Below the pieces are notes generated by a model. The model ran no database searches, was not told where the DNA came from, and saw only the letters and a program-made list of their open reading frames with translations. The translations under genes and the position numbers were made by a program. Below, in pieces: positions 1 to 8,673 of a stretch of 61,475 nucleotides of DNA. Location of the stretch: NCBI GenBank assembly GCA_049585815.1, contig JBAVAR010000092.1, forward strand, positions 1-61,475, given 5' to 3'. The first letter of the stretch is position 1. The number at the start of each line of letters is the position of its first letter. This DNA is from DATLSM01 sp049585815. GTDB lineage: Bacteria; Actinomycetota; Thermoleophilia; Solirubrobacterales; 70-9.

Positions 1-515
1 GGGGTGGGGGGGACGATGAGGTCCACGCCGGGGATAGAGACGGCGGCAACGTCGCCGACAAAGGCGGTACCGCTCTCATCGTGCATGTAGGAGACATGGT
101 GGGAGGCGTGGCCGGGGGTGTAGGCGACCCGCATTCCCAAGAGCTGCTCACCCCCTCGGAGGGGATTCACGTTGTGCGCGGGAACCGGCAGGATCTCGCC
201 CCACAGGTACTTCATTTGATCGCCGTAGAGTCGCTCGGCGCTGGCCAGGAGCTTTGAGGGGTCGACCAGGTGGGGAGCGCCGCGTTCGTGAACGTACACC
301 TCGAGTTCTGGCCAGCGTCGCACCAGCGCTCCGGTTGCCGCCGCATGGTCGAGGTGGATGTGGGTCAGCAGCAGCGCCCGCGGTTGTTCCCCGTCGAGCG
401 CCTCAAGCACTCGCCCGATCGAGGACTCCGGCCCGGGATCGATGAGAACTCCGTCGACCTCCCAGCACCCGATCACATGCGGACGCCCGAGGTGCATGAC
501 GTCGATGACGCGCAT
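1..515 (-). CDS. MBL-fold metallo-hydrolase, C-terminus cut by window edge
   Basis: The reading frame starts at the ATG at 515 and runs off the left edge, leaving about 171 codons. The translation contains the metal-binding motif THIHLDHA near residues 50-57, then TPGHASHHVSY and a GD pair, the standard order of zinc ligands in the metallo-beta-lactamase fold. It resembles glyoxalase II-like hydrolases; the substrate is unknown. It follows the epimerase by 13 bp on the same strand and is probably co-transcribed. The annotation is firm at family level only. Confidence 0.85.
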   Translation of the reverse strand, partial: MRVIDVMHLGRPHVIGCWEVDGVLIDPGPESSIGRVLEALDGEQPRALLLTHIHLDHAAATGALVRRWPELEVYVHERGAPHLVDPSKLLASAERLYGDQMKYLWGEILPVPAHNVNPLRGGEQLLGMRVAYTPGHASHHVSYMHDESGTAFVGDVAAVSIPGVDLIVPPT

Positions 516-528
516 CGGGAGCTGGTGC

Positions 529-1527
529 TCAGGCTGCTACGGCCCGAGGAAGTTTGCCTTCAACCTCCAGAGTTTCGCGGAGGCCCTGCTCCAGCCCGCG
601 CGGCGCGTAGCCCAGCTCGCGGCTCGCCTTCTCGTGACTGGCCCAAAAGGTGACCCCATCGGCGGAGGAGATCAGCTCACGCAGGTTGGGTGGCTGGCCC
701 ATCATCTTGCCCACCAGTGGTCCAATTGGGATCATCGCTTTCATCATCGGGGTCGGGATCGCGTGCTTGGGCGCCTTTCGGCCCGTGAGAGCGGCCACTA
801 CGCCGATCGCCTCGCGCACGGTGACCACCGGCCCGCTGAGCACGTAGACCTCTCCCGGCTTACCCCTGTCGAGGGCGAGAAGGATCCCGGCTGCGATGTC
901 CTCGACGTGGGAGAGGCAGATCCCCAGCTCCGGGAAGGGGATTAGCGGCATTCTGCCCGCAAGGAACTGATTGAGCAGCTCCGCGACCGAGGAGGTATCG
1001 CCGGGGCCGTAGACTCCGCCAGGCTGGACGATCGTGCAGGGAAGGCCCTGATCGCGGATCATCCGTTTGGCCACCTGGTGGGCCTCCCACTTCGTCTCCT
1101 CATAGCAGGAGGTGAACTCATCGCCTGGGTGCTCATAGGACTCATCGACGACCTTGCCGTGGGTGTTGCCGAAGGCACCCACGGTGGATACGTAGACCAC
1201 CTTTGCGATGCCGGCCTCAAGCGCCGCTCCCAGCACGCGTTCGGTGCCACCAACGTTTGCCTCGCGCATCGCCGCCCGCTGGGAGGCGGGGATCCCGACC
1301 TCATACACCGCTGCGGCGTGAATTACCGCCTCTGATCCCTCCATCCCCGCGCGGATCGCCTTCGCGTCACCGAGATCGCCGGGGACAAGCTCACAGCCGA
1401 GGTCGGCGAGCGGCCCGCTTTTCTCACGGGAGCGCACCAGGCAGGAGACCTGATCACCGCGGGCACGAAGTTGCCGCACAACCTCACCGCCGATGAAACC
1501 GGTGCCTCCCGTCACGAAAACCCTCAC
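529..1527 (-). CDS. NAD-dependent epimerase/dehydratase (extended SDR)
   Basis: This is a 332-residue extended short-chain dehydrogenase. The N-terminal Rossmann motif TGGTGFIG starts near residue 6, and the catalytic YEETK (YxxxK) lies near residue 142. Length and layout match NAD-dependent epimerases such as the HpnA and dihydroflavonol-reductase-like groups, which act on nucleotide sugars or small carbonyl substrates; the true substrate cannot be read from sequence. The start is GTG at 1527, placed 6 nt after a TAGGGT box with no Shine-Dalgarno sequence. It is divergent from hflX and upstream of the MBL hydrolase. Confidence 0.85.
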   Translation of the reverse strand: MRVFVTGGTGFIGGEVVRQLRARGDQVSCLVRSREKSGPLADLGCELVPGDLGDAKAIRAGMEGSEAVIHAAAVYEVGIPASQRAAMREANVGGTERVLGAALEAGIAKVVYVSTVGAFGNTHGKVVDESYEHPGDEFTSCYEETKWEAHQVAKRMIRDQGLPCTIVQPGGVYGPGDTSSVAELLNQFLAGRMPLIPFPELGICLSHVEDIAAGILLALDRGKPGEVYVLSGPVVTVREAIGVVAALTGRKAPKHAIPTPMMKAMIPIGPLVGKMMGQPPNLRELISSADGVTFWASHEKASRELGYAPRGLEQGLRETLEVEGKLPRAVAA

Positions 1528-1533
1528 CGGTCA

Positions 1534-1543
1534 ACCCTACAAT
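1534..1543. promoter_or_regulatory. Overlapping divergent -10 elements of epimerase and hflX
   Basis: ACCCTACAAT reads TACAAT on the plus strand (1538-1543), 8 nt before the hflX GTG. It reads TAGGGT on the minus strand (1539-1534), 6 nt before the epimerase GTG. The two boxes share the self-complementary TA at 1538-1539. No clear -35 box is seen on either side. Confidence 0.6.
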
Positions 1544-1551
1544 GGGGTCGA

Positions 1552-2862
1552 GTGCAGCGTTCTAGGAACGGCCGGAACACGCAGACCCACAACGGCGCAG
1601 ACGGCGCCGGCGTTTCAAACCCGAGGGCCCGACAGCGTGCGCTGGCGATTGGGATCGCCGACGCGGCCGATCGGGGGGACCCCCTGGGCGAGCTCAAGGA
1701 GCTGCTGCGCACGGCCGGAGTGGCAACCGCGGGCGAGGCGGTTCAGCATCGGGCGGCCCCCGACCCCGACCGCTATTTCGGCCGGGGCAGGCTAGCCGAG
1801 CTGAAGGAGCAAATCACCGCCTGCGGGGCCAACCTGGTTGCCTGTGACGACGAGCTGGCGCCCCGCCAGGAGCGCAACCTGGAGGCGGCGCTCGGCGTGC
1901 CGGTGATCGACCGCACCGCGGTCATCCTCGACATCTTCGCCGACCACGCTCACTCGGCCGAGGGCAAGCTCCAAATTGAGCTGGCCCAACTCGAGTACAA
2001 CCTGGCGCGGATGCGGGGTCTTTGGACCCACCTCGAGCGGCTCGGGGGAGGGATCGGCACCAGGGGACCGGGCGAGTCACAGATCGAGACCGACCGCCGC
2101 CTCGCCCGCGACAGGATCGCCGCTCTGCGCCGCCGTTTGGCTCGCCTGGAGCGAAACCGCGGCGTGATGCGCGCCCGCCGCGAGCGCTCCTCGATTCCGC
2201 GGATCGCTCTCGCCGGCTACACCAACGCCGGCAAGTCGACCTTGCTGAACGCGATCACCGGAGCCGACGCCGGAGTTGGCGACAGGCTCTTTCACACCCT
2301 CGACCCGACCACCCGCAGTTTCGAGCTCTCGGGCCGGGACTTCTTGCTGACCGACACCGTCGGCTTCATCGACAAGCTTCCCCACCAGCTGGTCGAGGCG
2401 TTCAAGGCAACCCTGGAGGAGAGCGCGCGAGCCGACCTGATTGTGCATGTGCTCGATGCCTCGGTTCCGCAGGAGCGCCGCCAGGTTGACATCAGGGCGG
2501 TCGATGGAGTTTTGGAGGAGATCGGAGCCGGCGCGAAACCACGGCTCCTCGCCCTCAACAAGGCCGACCTGCTCGACTCCGAGGAGACGCATGAGGTCAG
2601 CATCCGCCATCCCGACGCCGTCTTGGTTTCGGCCCTCACGGGAGAGGGACTTGAGTTGCTGCGGATCAGGATCGAGGCGGCCTTTGAGGAGACGCTGACC
2701 GACGTCGAGCTGCTGATCCCCTACTCGGAGGGCGGGCGCCTGCACGAGCTTCACGAGGTCGCCGGCAACCTCGTGCGATTCGATCGCAGCGACGGGGTTC
2801 TGGTCCAAGCCCGCGTACCGGTTGCGGAGCTGCACCGTTTCGAGGACCTGGCCGTCGTCTAG
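1552..2862 (+). CDS. hflX: GTPase HflX
   Basis: HflX is a ribosome-associated GTPase that splits stalled or stressed 70S ribosomes. The protein has the N-terminal HflX domain with the glycine-rich GGIGTRGPGESQIETDRR segment. The G domain follows, with GYTNAGKST (G1), DTVGFIDKLP (G3), NKADL (G4) and SALTGEG (G5). I start it at GTG 1552 (436 aa), not at upstream TTG 1471, because 1552 sits 8 nt after TACAAT and the longer frame overlaps the epimerase. The transcript is probably leaderless. dut follows within 10 bp. Confidence 0.93.
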   Translation: MQRSRNGRNTQTHNGADGAGVSNPRARQRALAIGIADAADRGDPLGELKELLRTAGVATAGEAVQHRAAPDPDRYFGRGRLAELKEQITACGANLVACDDELAPRQERNLEAALGVPVIDRTAVILDIFADHAHSAEGKLQIELAQLEYNLARMRGLWTHLERLGGGIGTRGPGESQIETDRRLARDRIAALRRRLARLERNRGVMRARRERSSIPRIALAGYTNAGKSTLLNAITGADAGVGDRLFHTLDPTTRSFELSGRDFLLTDTVGFIDKLPHQLVEAFKATLEESARADLIVHVLDASVPQERRQVDIRAVDGVLEEIGAGAKPRLLALNKADLLDSEETHEVSIRHPDAVLVSALTGEGLELLRIRIEAAFEETLTDVELLIPYSEGGRLHELHEVAGNLVRFDRSDGVLVQARVPVAELHRFEDLAVV

Positions 2863-2865
2863 GCT
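2860..2865 (+). promoter_or_regulatory. -10 box of dut, overlapping the hflX stop codon
   Basis: TAGGCT starts with the TAG stop codon of hflX and lies 7 nt before the dut ATG, matching the spacing seen at other starts in this window. Confidence 0.5.
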
Positions 2866-2872
2866 CACGGCG

Positions 2873-3304
2873 ATGAGGCTGTCGGTCACAAGGCTCCGGG
2901 AGGATGGCCAGATGCCCACGAGGGCCCACGAGGGGGATGCCGGGCTCGACCTTTACGCCTGCGAACCGGCGCATATCGGGCCGGGGGAGAGGTGGAGCGT
3001 GGGTACCGGTATCGCGCTTGAGATTCCGCTCGAGCACGCGGGGCTTGTGCTGCCGCGATCGGGACTTGCCCGCGACCACGGGATCGCGGTGCCCAACAGT
3101 CCCGGGTTGATCGACGCCGGCTACCGGGGGGAAGTGCGGGTGCTGCTGCTCAATACCGACCCGGCGGAGACCTTCCACGTCGCAGTGGGGGACCGCATCG
3201 CCCAGCTCTTGATAGCGCCCGTCGCGCTGGCGGAGCCGGTCGAGGTGGCTGAGCTGAGTGAGTCTGCACGCGGAGTCGGCGGCTTCGGTTCCAGCGGTCG
3301 CTGA
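2873..3304 (+). CDS. dut: dUTP diphosphatase (dUTPase)
   Basis: The enzyme hydrolyses dUTP to dUMP and pyrophosphate, keeping uracil out of DNA and feeding dTMP synthesis. All five trimeric dUTPase motifs are visible in order in 143 residues: DAGLDLYA, PRSGLA, GLIDAGYRGEV, GDRIAQLLI and the C-terminal RGVGGFGSSGR arm that closes over the active site. The ATG at 2873 is chosen because it is 7 nt after a TAGGCT box; upstream in-frame codons lie inside hflX. Confidence 0.95.
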   Translation: MRLSVTRLREDGQMPTRAHEGDAGLDLYACEPAHIGPGERWSVGTGIALEIPLEHAGLVLPRSGLARDHGIAVPNSPGLIDAGYRGEVRVLLLNTDPAETFHVAVGDRIAQLLIAPVALAEPVEVAELSESARGVGGFGSSGR

Positions 3305-3333
3305 GCCGGCCTTCGCCCAACCTGCCGGACACG

Positions 3334-3339
3334 TAAGGT
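3334..3339 (+). promoter_or_regulatory. -10 box of the MFS transporter gene
   Basis: TAAGGT ends 8 nt before the GTG at 3348, which supports that start over an upstream in-frame codon inside dut. Confidence 0.5.
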
Positions 3340-3347
3340 TTAGGGGC

Positions 3348-5069
3348 GTGCCCTCCGACCGCTACAAGTGGATAGCGTTGTCCAACACGACGCTGGCGGT
3401 GCTGCTGGCGACGCTCGATGCCTCGATCACGCTGATCGCGATGCCCGCGATCTTCCGCGGCATCCACCTCGACCCGCTGGTCCCCGCAAACAGCTTCTAC
3501 CTGCTGTGGATGATCCTCGGTTACCTGGTCGTGTCCAGCGTTCTCATTGTCAGCCTCGGTCGCCTCGGCGACATGTACGGGCGGGTGCGGATCTACAACC
3601 TCGGATTTATCATTTACACGGTCGCCTCGCTACTGCTGGCGGTTGACTGGATGACCGGTCGCGCCGGGGCCACCTACCTGATCGTATTCCGCATTGTCCA
3701 GGGGGTCGGCGGCGCCTGTCTGCTTGCCAACGCGGCGGCGATCATCACCGACGCCTTCCCGGCAGACCAGCGGGGCATGGCCCTCGGGATCAACAACATC
3801 GTCGGGGTCAGCGGCATGTTCGTCGGACTGATCCTCGGCGGTCTGCTGGCACCGATTGACTGGCGCCTTGTCTTTCTGATCTCGGTTCCGGTTGGCCTCT
3901 TTGGCACCGTCTGGGCCTACCTCAAACTCGAGGAGCGCAGCCTGCCCCGACCCGCCTCAATCGACTGGTGGGGAAACGTTACCTTCGCCCTCGGCCTAGT
4001 CTTGGTGATGGTCGCCGTCACCTACGGAATACGCCCATATGGCGGGCACCCGACCGGTTGGAGCAGCCCGCGGGTTATCGCCTTGCTCACCTGCTCGGTG
4101 CTCTCCCTGGCGGCCTTCGTCGCGATCGAGAGCCGCGTCGCTGAGCCGATGTTCCGGCTTGCTTTGTTTCGCATCCGTGCCTTCACCTTCGGCACCCTCT
4201 CGACCTTTCTTGCCGCAATCGCCCGAGGTGGCCTGATGTTCATGCTGATCATCTGGTTGCAGGGCATCTGGCTGCCCGAGCACGGCTACAGCTTCACCGA
4301 AACGCCGCTTTGGGCAGGTGTTTACATGCTGCCGCTGACGGTCGGAATGCTGATTGCCGGGCCGACCTCGGGGTATCTCTCCGACCGCTTCGGGGCCCGC
4401 CCCTTCGCCACCGGAGGCATGGTCGGGGCGGCGATCAGCTTCGGCTTGCTGATGCTGTTACCGACCGACTTCTCCTTCCCCGCCTTAGCCGCGATCCTCT
4501 TCCTCAACGGCGTCTCGATGGGGATGTTCGCCTCCCCGAATCGGGCCGCGGTAATGAACAGTCTGCCGCCCGGCGATCGTGGAGCCGGCGGCGGCATGAA
4601 TCAGACCTTCCAGAATTCCGCCCAGGTGCTCTCGATCGGGATCTTCTTCACCCTGCTGATCGTTGGCCTCGCCTCGAGCCTGCCGGCAGCGATGAGCAGC
4701 GGCCTGCAAGCCCACGGCATCTCCCCGGGGCTCGCCCACAAGGTCGGGCAGGCACCGCCGATTTCGATCCTCTTTGCCGCCTTCCTCGGATACAACCCGA
4801 TCCAACACCTGGTCGGCGCCGGAGCATTGCAGGCGCTGCCGACCCATGCCCAGATGCTGCTCACCGGCCCCGAATTCTTCCCCCACCTGATCTCCGCCCC
4901 GTTCCGGGACGGGCTCCACACGGCGTTCACATTCGCGATCGTCGCCTGTCTTGTCGCCGCGGCCGCCTCACTGTTGCGCGGCGGCCGTTACCACTATGCC
5001 GATGACCCCGCCCGCGAAACGGGTCCGCGCGGCCAGATCCCCAAACTGGAGGAGCAACATGCACGTTGA
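3348..5069 (+). CDS. MFS transporter, DHA2-type (14-TM drug exporter family)
   Basis: This is a 573-residue polytopic membrane protein with about 14 hydrophobic segments. The DHA2-type loop motif LGRLGDMYGRVR lies after the second helix and a PTSGYLSDRFGARP loop follows the cytoplasmic midpoint. Members of this family export drugs, dyes or lipids in exchange for protons; the substrate is unknown. The GTG at 3348 follows a TAAGGT box by 8 nt and gives an N-terminus just before the first helix. Its 3' end overlaps the UPF0173 gene by 11 bp. Confidence 0.9.
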   Translation: MPSDRYKWIALSNTTLAVLLATLDASITLIAMPAIFRGIHLDPLVPANSFYLLWMILGYLVVSSVLIVSLGRLGDMYGRVRIYNLGFIIYTVASLLLAVDWMTGRAGATYLIVFRIVQGVGGACLLANAAAIITDAFPADQRGMALGINNIVGVSGMFVGLILGGLLAPIDWRLVFLISVPVGLFGTVWAYLKLEERSLPRPASIDWWGNVTFALGLVLVMVAVTYGIRPYGGHPTGWSSPRVIALLTCSVLSLAAFVAIESRVAEPMFRLALFRIRAFTFGTLSTFLAAIARGGLMFMLIIWLQGIWLPEHGYSFTETPLWAGVYMLPLTVGMLIAGPTSGYLSDRFGARPFATGGMVGAAISFGLLMLLPTDFSFPALAAILFLNGVSMGMFASPNRAAVMNSLPPGDRGAGGGMNQTFQNSAQVLSIGIFFTLLIVGLASSLPAAMSSGLQAHGISPGLAHKVGQAPPISILFAAFLGYNPIQHLVGAGALQALPTHAQMLLTGPEFFPHLISAPFRDGLHTAFTFAIVACLVAAAASLLRGGRYHYADDPARETGPRGQIPKLEEQHAR

Positions 5070-5727
5070 GTGGCACGGTCAGTCCGCCTTCACCCTGTCG
5101 GGAGATGGGGCGAGGGTATTCATTGATCCTTTTGCGGACATGTCGCCGATGGCAGATCGCGGCATCCAGTTCGACTACCCGGCGATCGAGGTCGATGGGG
5201 TCGACCTGCTGCTCATCACCCACGAGCACCTCGACCACAACGGGGTGGAGACGATCGCCGGCGATCCCGTGATCCTGCGCTCCACTGCGGGACGGCTCGA
5301 GTCGCCGATAGGCGAGGTGGTGGCGATCGCCTCAGAGCACGACACCAGCGCCGGCACCGAACGCGGCCCGAATACGGTATTTGTCTTCACGCTCGACGGC
5401 GTGCGCACAGCCCACTTCGGCGATTTCGGCCAGGTCGAGCTGCGTCCCGAGCAAAGAGCGGCGATTGGCGAGGTCGACATGGTCATTCTGCCGGTGGGTG
5501 GAGGCCCGACGATCGGCGCCGAACAGGCGGCAAAGATCGTCGATGAACTGGCGCCGCGCTGGGTGGTGCCGATGCACTACCGAACCGCGCGGATCGGTTT
5601 TCTCGAGACCGAGGAGGAGTTTCTCAACCTGATGGCGCGGGTGCAGCGGCTCGACTCCGCGGAATTCGACACCGCCAGTCTGACCCAGGACGATGGCCCA
5701 CTGACGGTCGTTCCCGCCGCTCCCTGA
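5059..5727 (+). CDS. UPF0173-type metal-dependent hydrolase (MBL fold)
   Basis: The protein is a 222-residue compact metallo-beta-lactamase-fold hydrolase of the UPF0173/UlaG-like group. It begins with MHVEWHGQSAF, typical of this family, and has THEHLDH near residue 54, GDFGQ and a late MHYRT histidine. The substrate is unknown. The ATG at 5059 follows a strong GGAGG, consistent with translation from an internal site of a longer mRNA, and overlaps the end of the MFS gene. Confidence 0.88.
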   Translation: MHVEWHGQSAFTLSGDGARVFIDPFADMSPMADRGIQFDYPAIEVDGVDLLLITHEHLDHNGVETIAGDPVILRSTAGRLESPIGEVVAIASEHDTSAGTERGPNTVFVFTLDGVRTAHFGDFGQVELRPEQRAAIGEVDMVILPVGGGPTIGAEQAAKIVDELAPRWVVPMHYRTARIGFLETEEEFLNLMARVQRLDSAEFDTASLTQDDGPLTVVPAAP

Positions 5728-5732
5728 CAGGC

Positions 5733-6470
5733 CTATGGGAGGCCTGCGGCGACCCGGGCCTCGGCGTGGGCGAGATCCTCGAGGGAGTCATCGAGTGCCA
5801 CCAGCTCGGGAGCGGACCCGTAGCGGCGCTCCAGCGCCAGGGCGCTCAGGTGGTCCGCCAACCAGGCGTTCTTGGGCAGCAGCGGTCCATGCAGGTAGGT
5901 GCCGATCAGGTTGTCGCGCCTGACGCCCTCGAGCCCGTCGCGGCCGTTGTTGCCAAAACCCTTGACCACTCGGCCGAGGGGACGTGCGCCCGGGCCGAGG
6001 TAGGTGCGGCCTCCGTGATTCTCAAAGCCGGCGATCAACCGCTGCCCCCTACCGAGGTCGGCCTCGATCACGACATTGCCGATCAGCCGCGGCCCCGGCT
6101 CGCGCACCGTCTCAAGGTCGGCGAGGCCGAGCCCCGGCAGCCTCTCCTCACCGAGCTGGTAGCTGTGGCCGAGCAGCTGGTAGCCGCCGCAGACGGCGAG
6201 TAGGACCGCACCGTCTGCGACCGCTGAGGCCAGCGCCTCGCGCTTGCTCCTGACCATGTCGGCGGCAACCACCCTCTGATCTCGGTCCTGGCCTCCACCG
6301 ATGTAGATGAGATCGTGGGCGCTCGGGTCAATCCGCTCGCCCGGACCCGCCGAGCAGTAGGAGAAGGCAATGCCCCGCCACTCACAGCGCCGTTGCAGAA
6401 AGACGATATTGCCGCGGTCTGCATAGATATTCATCTGCTCGGGGTAGAGCGCCAGCAGCCGCAGCTCCAT
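5733..6470 (-). CDS. gatD: Lipid II isoglutaminyl synthase, glutamine amidotransferase subunit GatD
   Basis: GatD releases ammonia from glutamine for MurT, which amidates D-glutamate in the lipid II stem peptide. The 245-residue protein is a CobB/CobQ-like class I amidotransferase. The catalytic cysteine is Cys94 in AVCGGYQLLG, and the His is in GTYLHGPLLPKN near residue 190. Its ATG shares one base with the stop of the upstream methyltransferase (TGATG), so it is the third cistron after murT. It ends 5 bp from the convergent UPF0173 gene. Confidence 0.9.
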   Translation of the reverse strand: MELRLLALYPEQMNIYADRGNIVFLQRRCEWRGIAFSYCSAGPGERIDPSAHDLIYIGGGQDRDQRVVAADMVRSKREALASAVADGAVLLAVCGGYQLLGHSYQLGEERLPGLGLADLETVREPGPRLIGNVVIEADLGRGQRLIAGFENHGGRTYLGPGARPLGRVVKGFGNNGRDGLEGVRRDNLIGTYLHGPLLPKNAWLADHLSALALERRYGSAPELVALDDSLEDLAHAEARVAAGLP

Positions 6471-7285
6471 CAGGACCTCCTCTCCAAGACAACAGCGGTT
6501 GACCCGATGTGAGCGTCGGTGGCTGGAATCTGCTCTCGACCAACAGGCACGAGGCCAGCTTCAACTCCCTCTTGCTCAAGCGCCGCCGCGGTGAGGCGAC
6601 GCAACCACACCTCGTCCATTTCCTCGCTCAGCAACGCGCCACCCGGGGCGATCGTTTGTCGCAAGCGCCGGATCAGGATCGAGCCGCCCTCGACCCGGAT
6701 CTCGATCGGCAGGCTCGAACAGATCCACCCATCGATCTCCAGCACATCGGGAAACAGGGGGCCGTGCCCGGCGACCGGGGAGTCCTCGACGATCGCCAGC
6801 GCGGCCCTTCCGCCCACCCTCAGATGTCCGGCAATGCAGCGCAGCGAGGCAAGTCGCTCCGCGGGCCCTGCGAAAAGCTGAAGCAGCTGCATCGGAGCGA
6901 GCACGACCCCGAACTCTCGTTCCAATTGAAAGCGGCGAGCATCGCCAGGCTCCACCTCCACCCGCAGGCCATCAGCACGCTCGCGGAATGCAGCCAGGAG
7001 GGCGCGATCGCAGTCAAGCCCGGTGACCCGGTGCCCCCTTCTCGCAAGGTGCAGTCCGACCCGGCCGCTGCCGCAGCCCAGCTCAAGGATGTCTTCCTCG
7101 CCGCATAGCGCCTCCCAAAGCGCCAGGTCGGCCTGGTAGGCGCCACACTCCGCATCCTGCCAGCCAACGATGCCCGGGCGGGTCGAGGTGGCGGCGGGGG
7201 GGAGGGGTCGGTCCTCGGCCTGCTGGGGCCCGCCAGCGCCTGGGACCATATGGGAGAGCTCGCCAGATGTGGACCTGAATCCCAT
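6470..7285 (-). CDS. Class I SAM-dependent methyltransferase between murT and gatD
   Basis: The protein has 271 residues. A variable N-terminus of about 60 residues is followed by the SAM-binding motif ILELGCGSGRVGLHLARRG near residue 67 and the acidic GLDCD end of strand beta2. The rest is a typical Rossmann methyltransferase core. The substrate is unknown. It sits between murT (5 bp upstream) and gatD (TGATG overlap), where other bacteria usually have the two genes directly adjacent, so a role in envelope precursor modification is an inference. An internal ATG at 7249 is an alternative start. Confidence 0.8.
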   Translation of the reverse strand: MGFRSTSGELSHMVPGAGGPQQAEDRPLPPAATSTRPGIVGWQDAECGAYQADLALWEALCGEEDILELGCGSGRVGLHLARRGHRVTGLDCDRALLAAFRERADGLRVEVEPGDARRFQLEREFGVVLAPMQLLQLFAGPAERLASLRCIAGHLRVGGRAALAIVEDSPVAGHGPLFPDVLEIDGWICSSLPIEIRVEGGSILIRRLRQTIAPGGALLSEEMDEVWLRRLTAAALEQEGVEAGLVPVGREQIPATDAHIGSTAVVLERRS

Positions 7286-7290
7286 CGCCC

Positions 7291-8673
7291 TCAGCGCCAG
7301 AACTCCGCTGCGAGACCGCGTTCGGCCAGCAGCCCGCGCAGTTCGAGCAGAGCCGTGTAGGTGGGCAGGGCAAAGACCGGGCGCTTTGCCCCGGCGACCA
7401 CCCGGTCAAGCGATGCCTCGATGTCAGGTACGATCTCGATCTGGCTCGGCGTCAACCCCGCGTACTTGAGTCGCAGTGCCATCTCGGCGGCCCGCGTCCC
7501 CGCGCACACCACCCGCCCCGCGGCTCCCGCCAGCAGCTCGAAGTCAGCGTCCCAAATCCATGAGACGTCGCGCCCGTCGGCGATCCGGTCGTTCAGGGCG
7601 ACCAGGACATCGATCTGATCTCCACCGGCCTCCAGCCGCAGCGTGCGCAGAACCTCGTTGGCCCCGGCGGGGTTCTTGATCAGCAAGATCCAAACCGGCA
7701 CCTCGCCGACCTCGATCGCCTCGACCCGGCCGAACGCCGCCCGCATCCCGCTCAAGGCGGCGGTGATCCGCTCGGGGGCGACACCCAACCGGATTCCGGC
7801 AGCGATCGCTCCCAGGGCGTTGTAGACGTTGTAGAGGCCGGGCAGGGGTAGGTCCATCTTTAGTTCGCCCACCGGAGTGCGGATGGCGATCCGCGACCCG
7901 CTCACACCACGAAGCTCGATCTTGCTCGCCGCCACCTCTGGGCGGGGACGTGTGGCGCCGCAATGTGGACAGGAGTAGTGGCCGAGGTGACCGACATAGG
8001 CGAGCTCATAGGCGTAGGGGTGACCGCAGCGGCGACAGTGCTTGGCGTCGAATGCGTGCTGGAACTCAGCCAAGGCCTGGCTCGGGTCCTCGATCCCGAA
8101 GTACACGACGCCTGGCCGCGGACGCCCCTCGGCGTCCCGACCGAGGTCGGCGATCAGGGGGTCGTCGGCGTTGAGTGCGAAGCTGGTTGAACCGGCTCGC
8201 TCGGCGACCACCCTGGCCCACTCCTCGGCCAGCGCCTCCATCTCGCCGTAGCGATCAAGCTGGTCGCGGAAGAGATTGCCGAGCACGATCAGTGAAGGTT
8301 GGAGCTGGGCCGTGACCCTCGGCAACCAGGCCTCGTCGACCTCGAAAAGCCCCTCGCGTCCGCCCTGCTCGAGCAGGGCGGTGGCCACCCCCCAGGCCAT
8401 GTTCGAGCCGGCCCGGTTGTGCACCGGCTGGCGCCCGTCGGCAGCCAGGATGGCGGCGATCATCGTGGCTGTCGTCGTCTTCCCGTTGGTGGCGCTGACG
8501 ATCGTCGTCCCACGGTCCAGCCGCATCCCCAGTCGGGCGATCGCCTCCGGCTCGAGGCGGAGCAGGGCTCGACCGGGCAGGGTCGTGCCTCCGCCTCGGC
8601 CGCTGGAGCGACTGGCGACGCCGATCGCGCGCGCCGCGGCCACCTTCGCTCCGAACAGCGCCCCGTTAGCCAC
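7291..8673 (-). CDS. murT: Lipid II isoglutaminyl synthase, Mur ligase subunit MurT
   Basis: MurT is the ATP-dependent Mur-ligase partner of GatD and amidates the D-Glu of lipid II to D-isoglutamine. In 460 residues it shows the P-loop SATNGKTTTA near residue 60. A four-cysteine zinc ribbon follows (CRRCG, then CPHCG about 17 residues later), a hallmark of MurT over other Mur ligases. The C-terminal domain (NPAGANEVLR) is the DUF1727 region that binds GatD. The GTG start overlaps the end of the lipid kinase gene by 8 bp. Confidence 0.92.
   Translation of the reverse strand: MANGALFGAKVAAARAIGVASRSSGRGGGTTLPGRALLRLEPEAIARLGMRLDRGTTIVSATNGKTTTATMIAAILAADGRQPVHNRAGSNMAWGVATALLEQGGREGLFEVDEAWLPRVTAQLQPSLIVLGNLFRDQLDRYGEMEALAEEWARVVAERAGSTSFALNADDPLIADLGRDAEGRPRPGVVYFGIEDPSQALAEFQHAFDAKHCRRCGHPYAYELAYVGHLGHYSCPHCGATRPRPEVAASKIELRGVSGSRIAIRTPVGELKMDLPLPGLYNVYNALGAIAAGIRLGVAPERITAALSGMRAAFGRVEAIEVGEVPVWILLIKNPAGANEVLRTLRLEAGGDQIDVLVALNDRIADGRDVSWIWDADFELLAGAAGRVVCAGTRAAEMALRLKYAGLTPSQIEIVPDIEASLDRVVAGAKRPVFALPTYTALLELRGLLAERGLAAEFWR

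Noticed and set aside
1471..1551. An upstream TTG that would lengthen HflX by 27 residues
   Set aside because: The extension overlaps the divergent epimerase and lies upstream of the TACAAT box.
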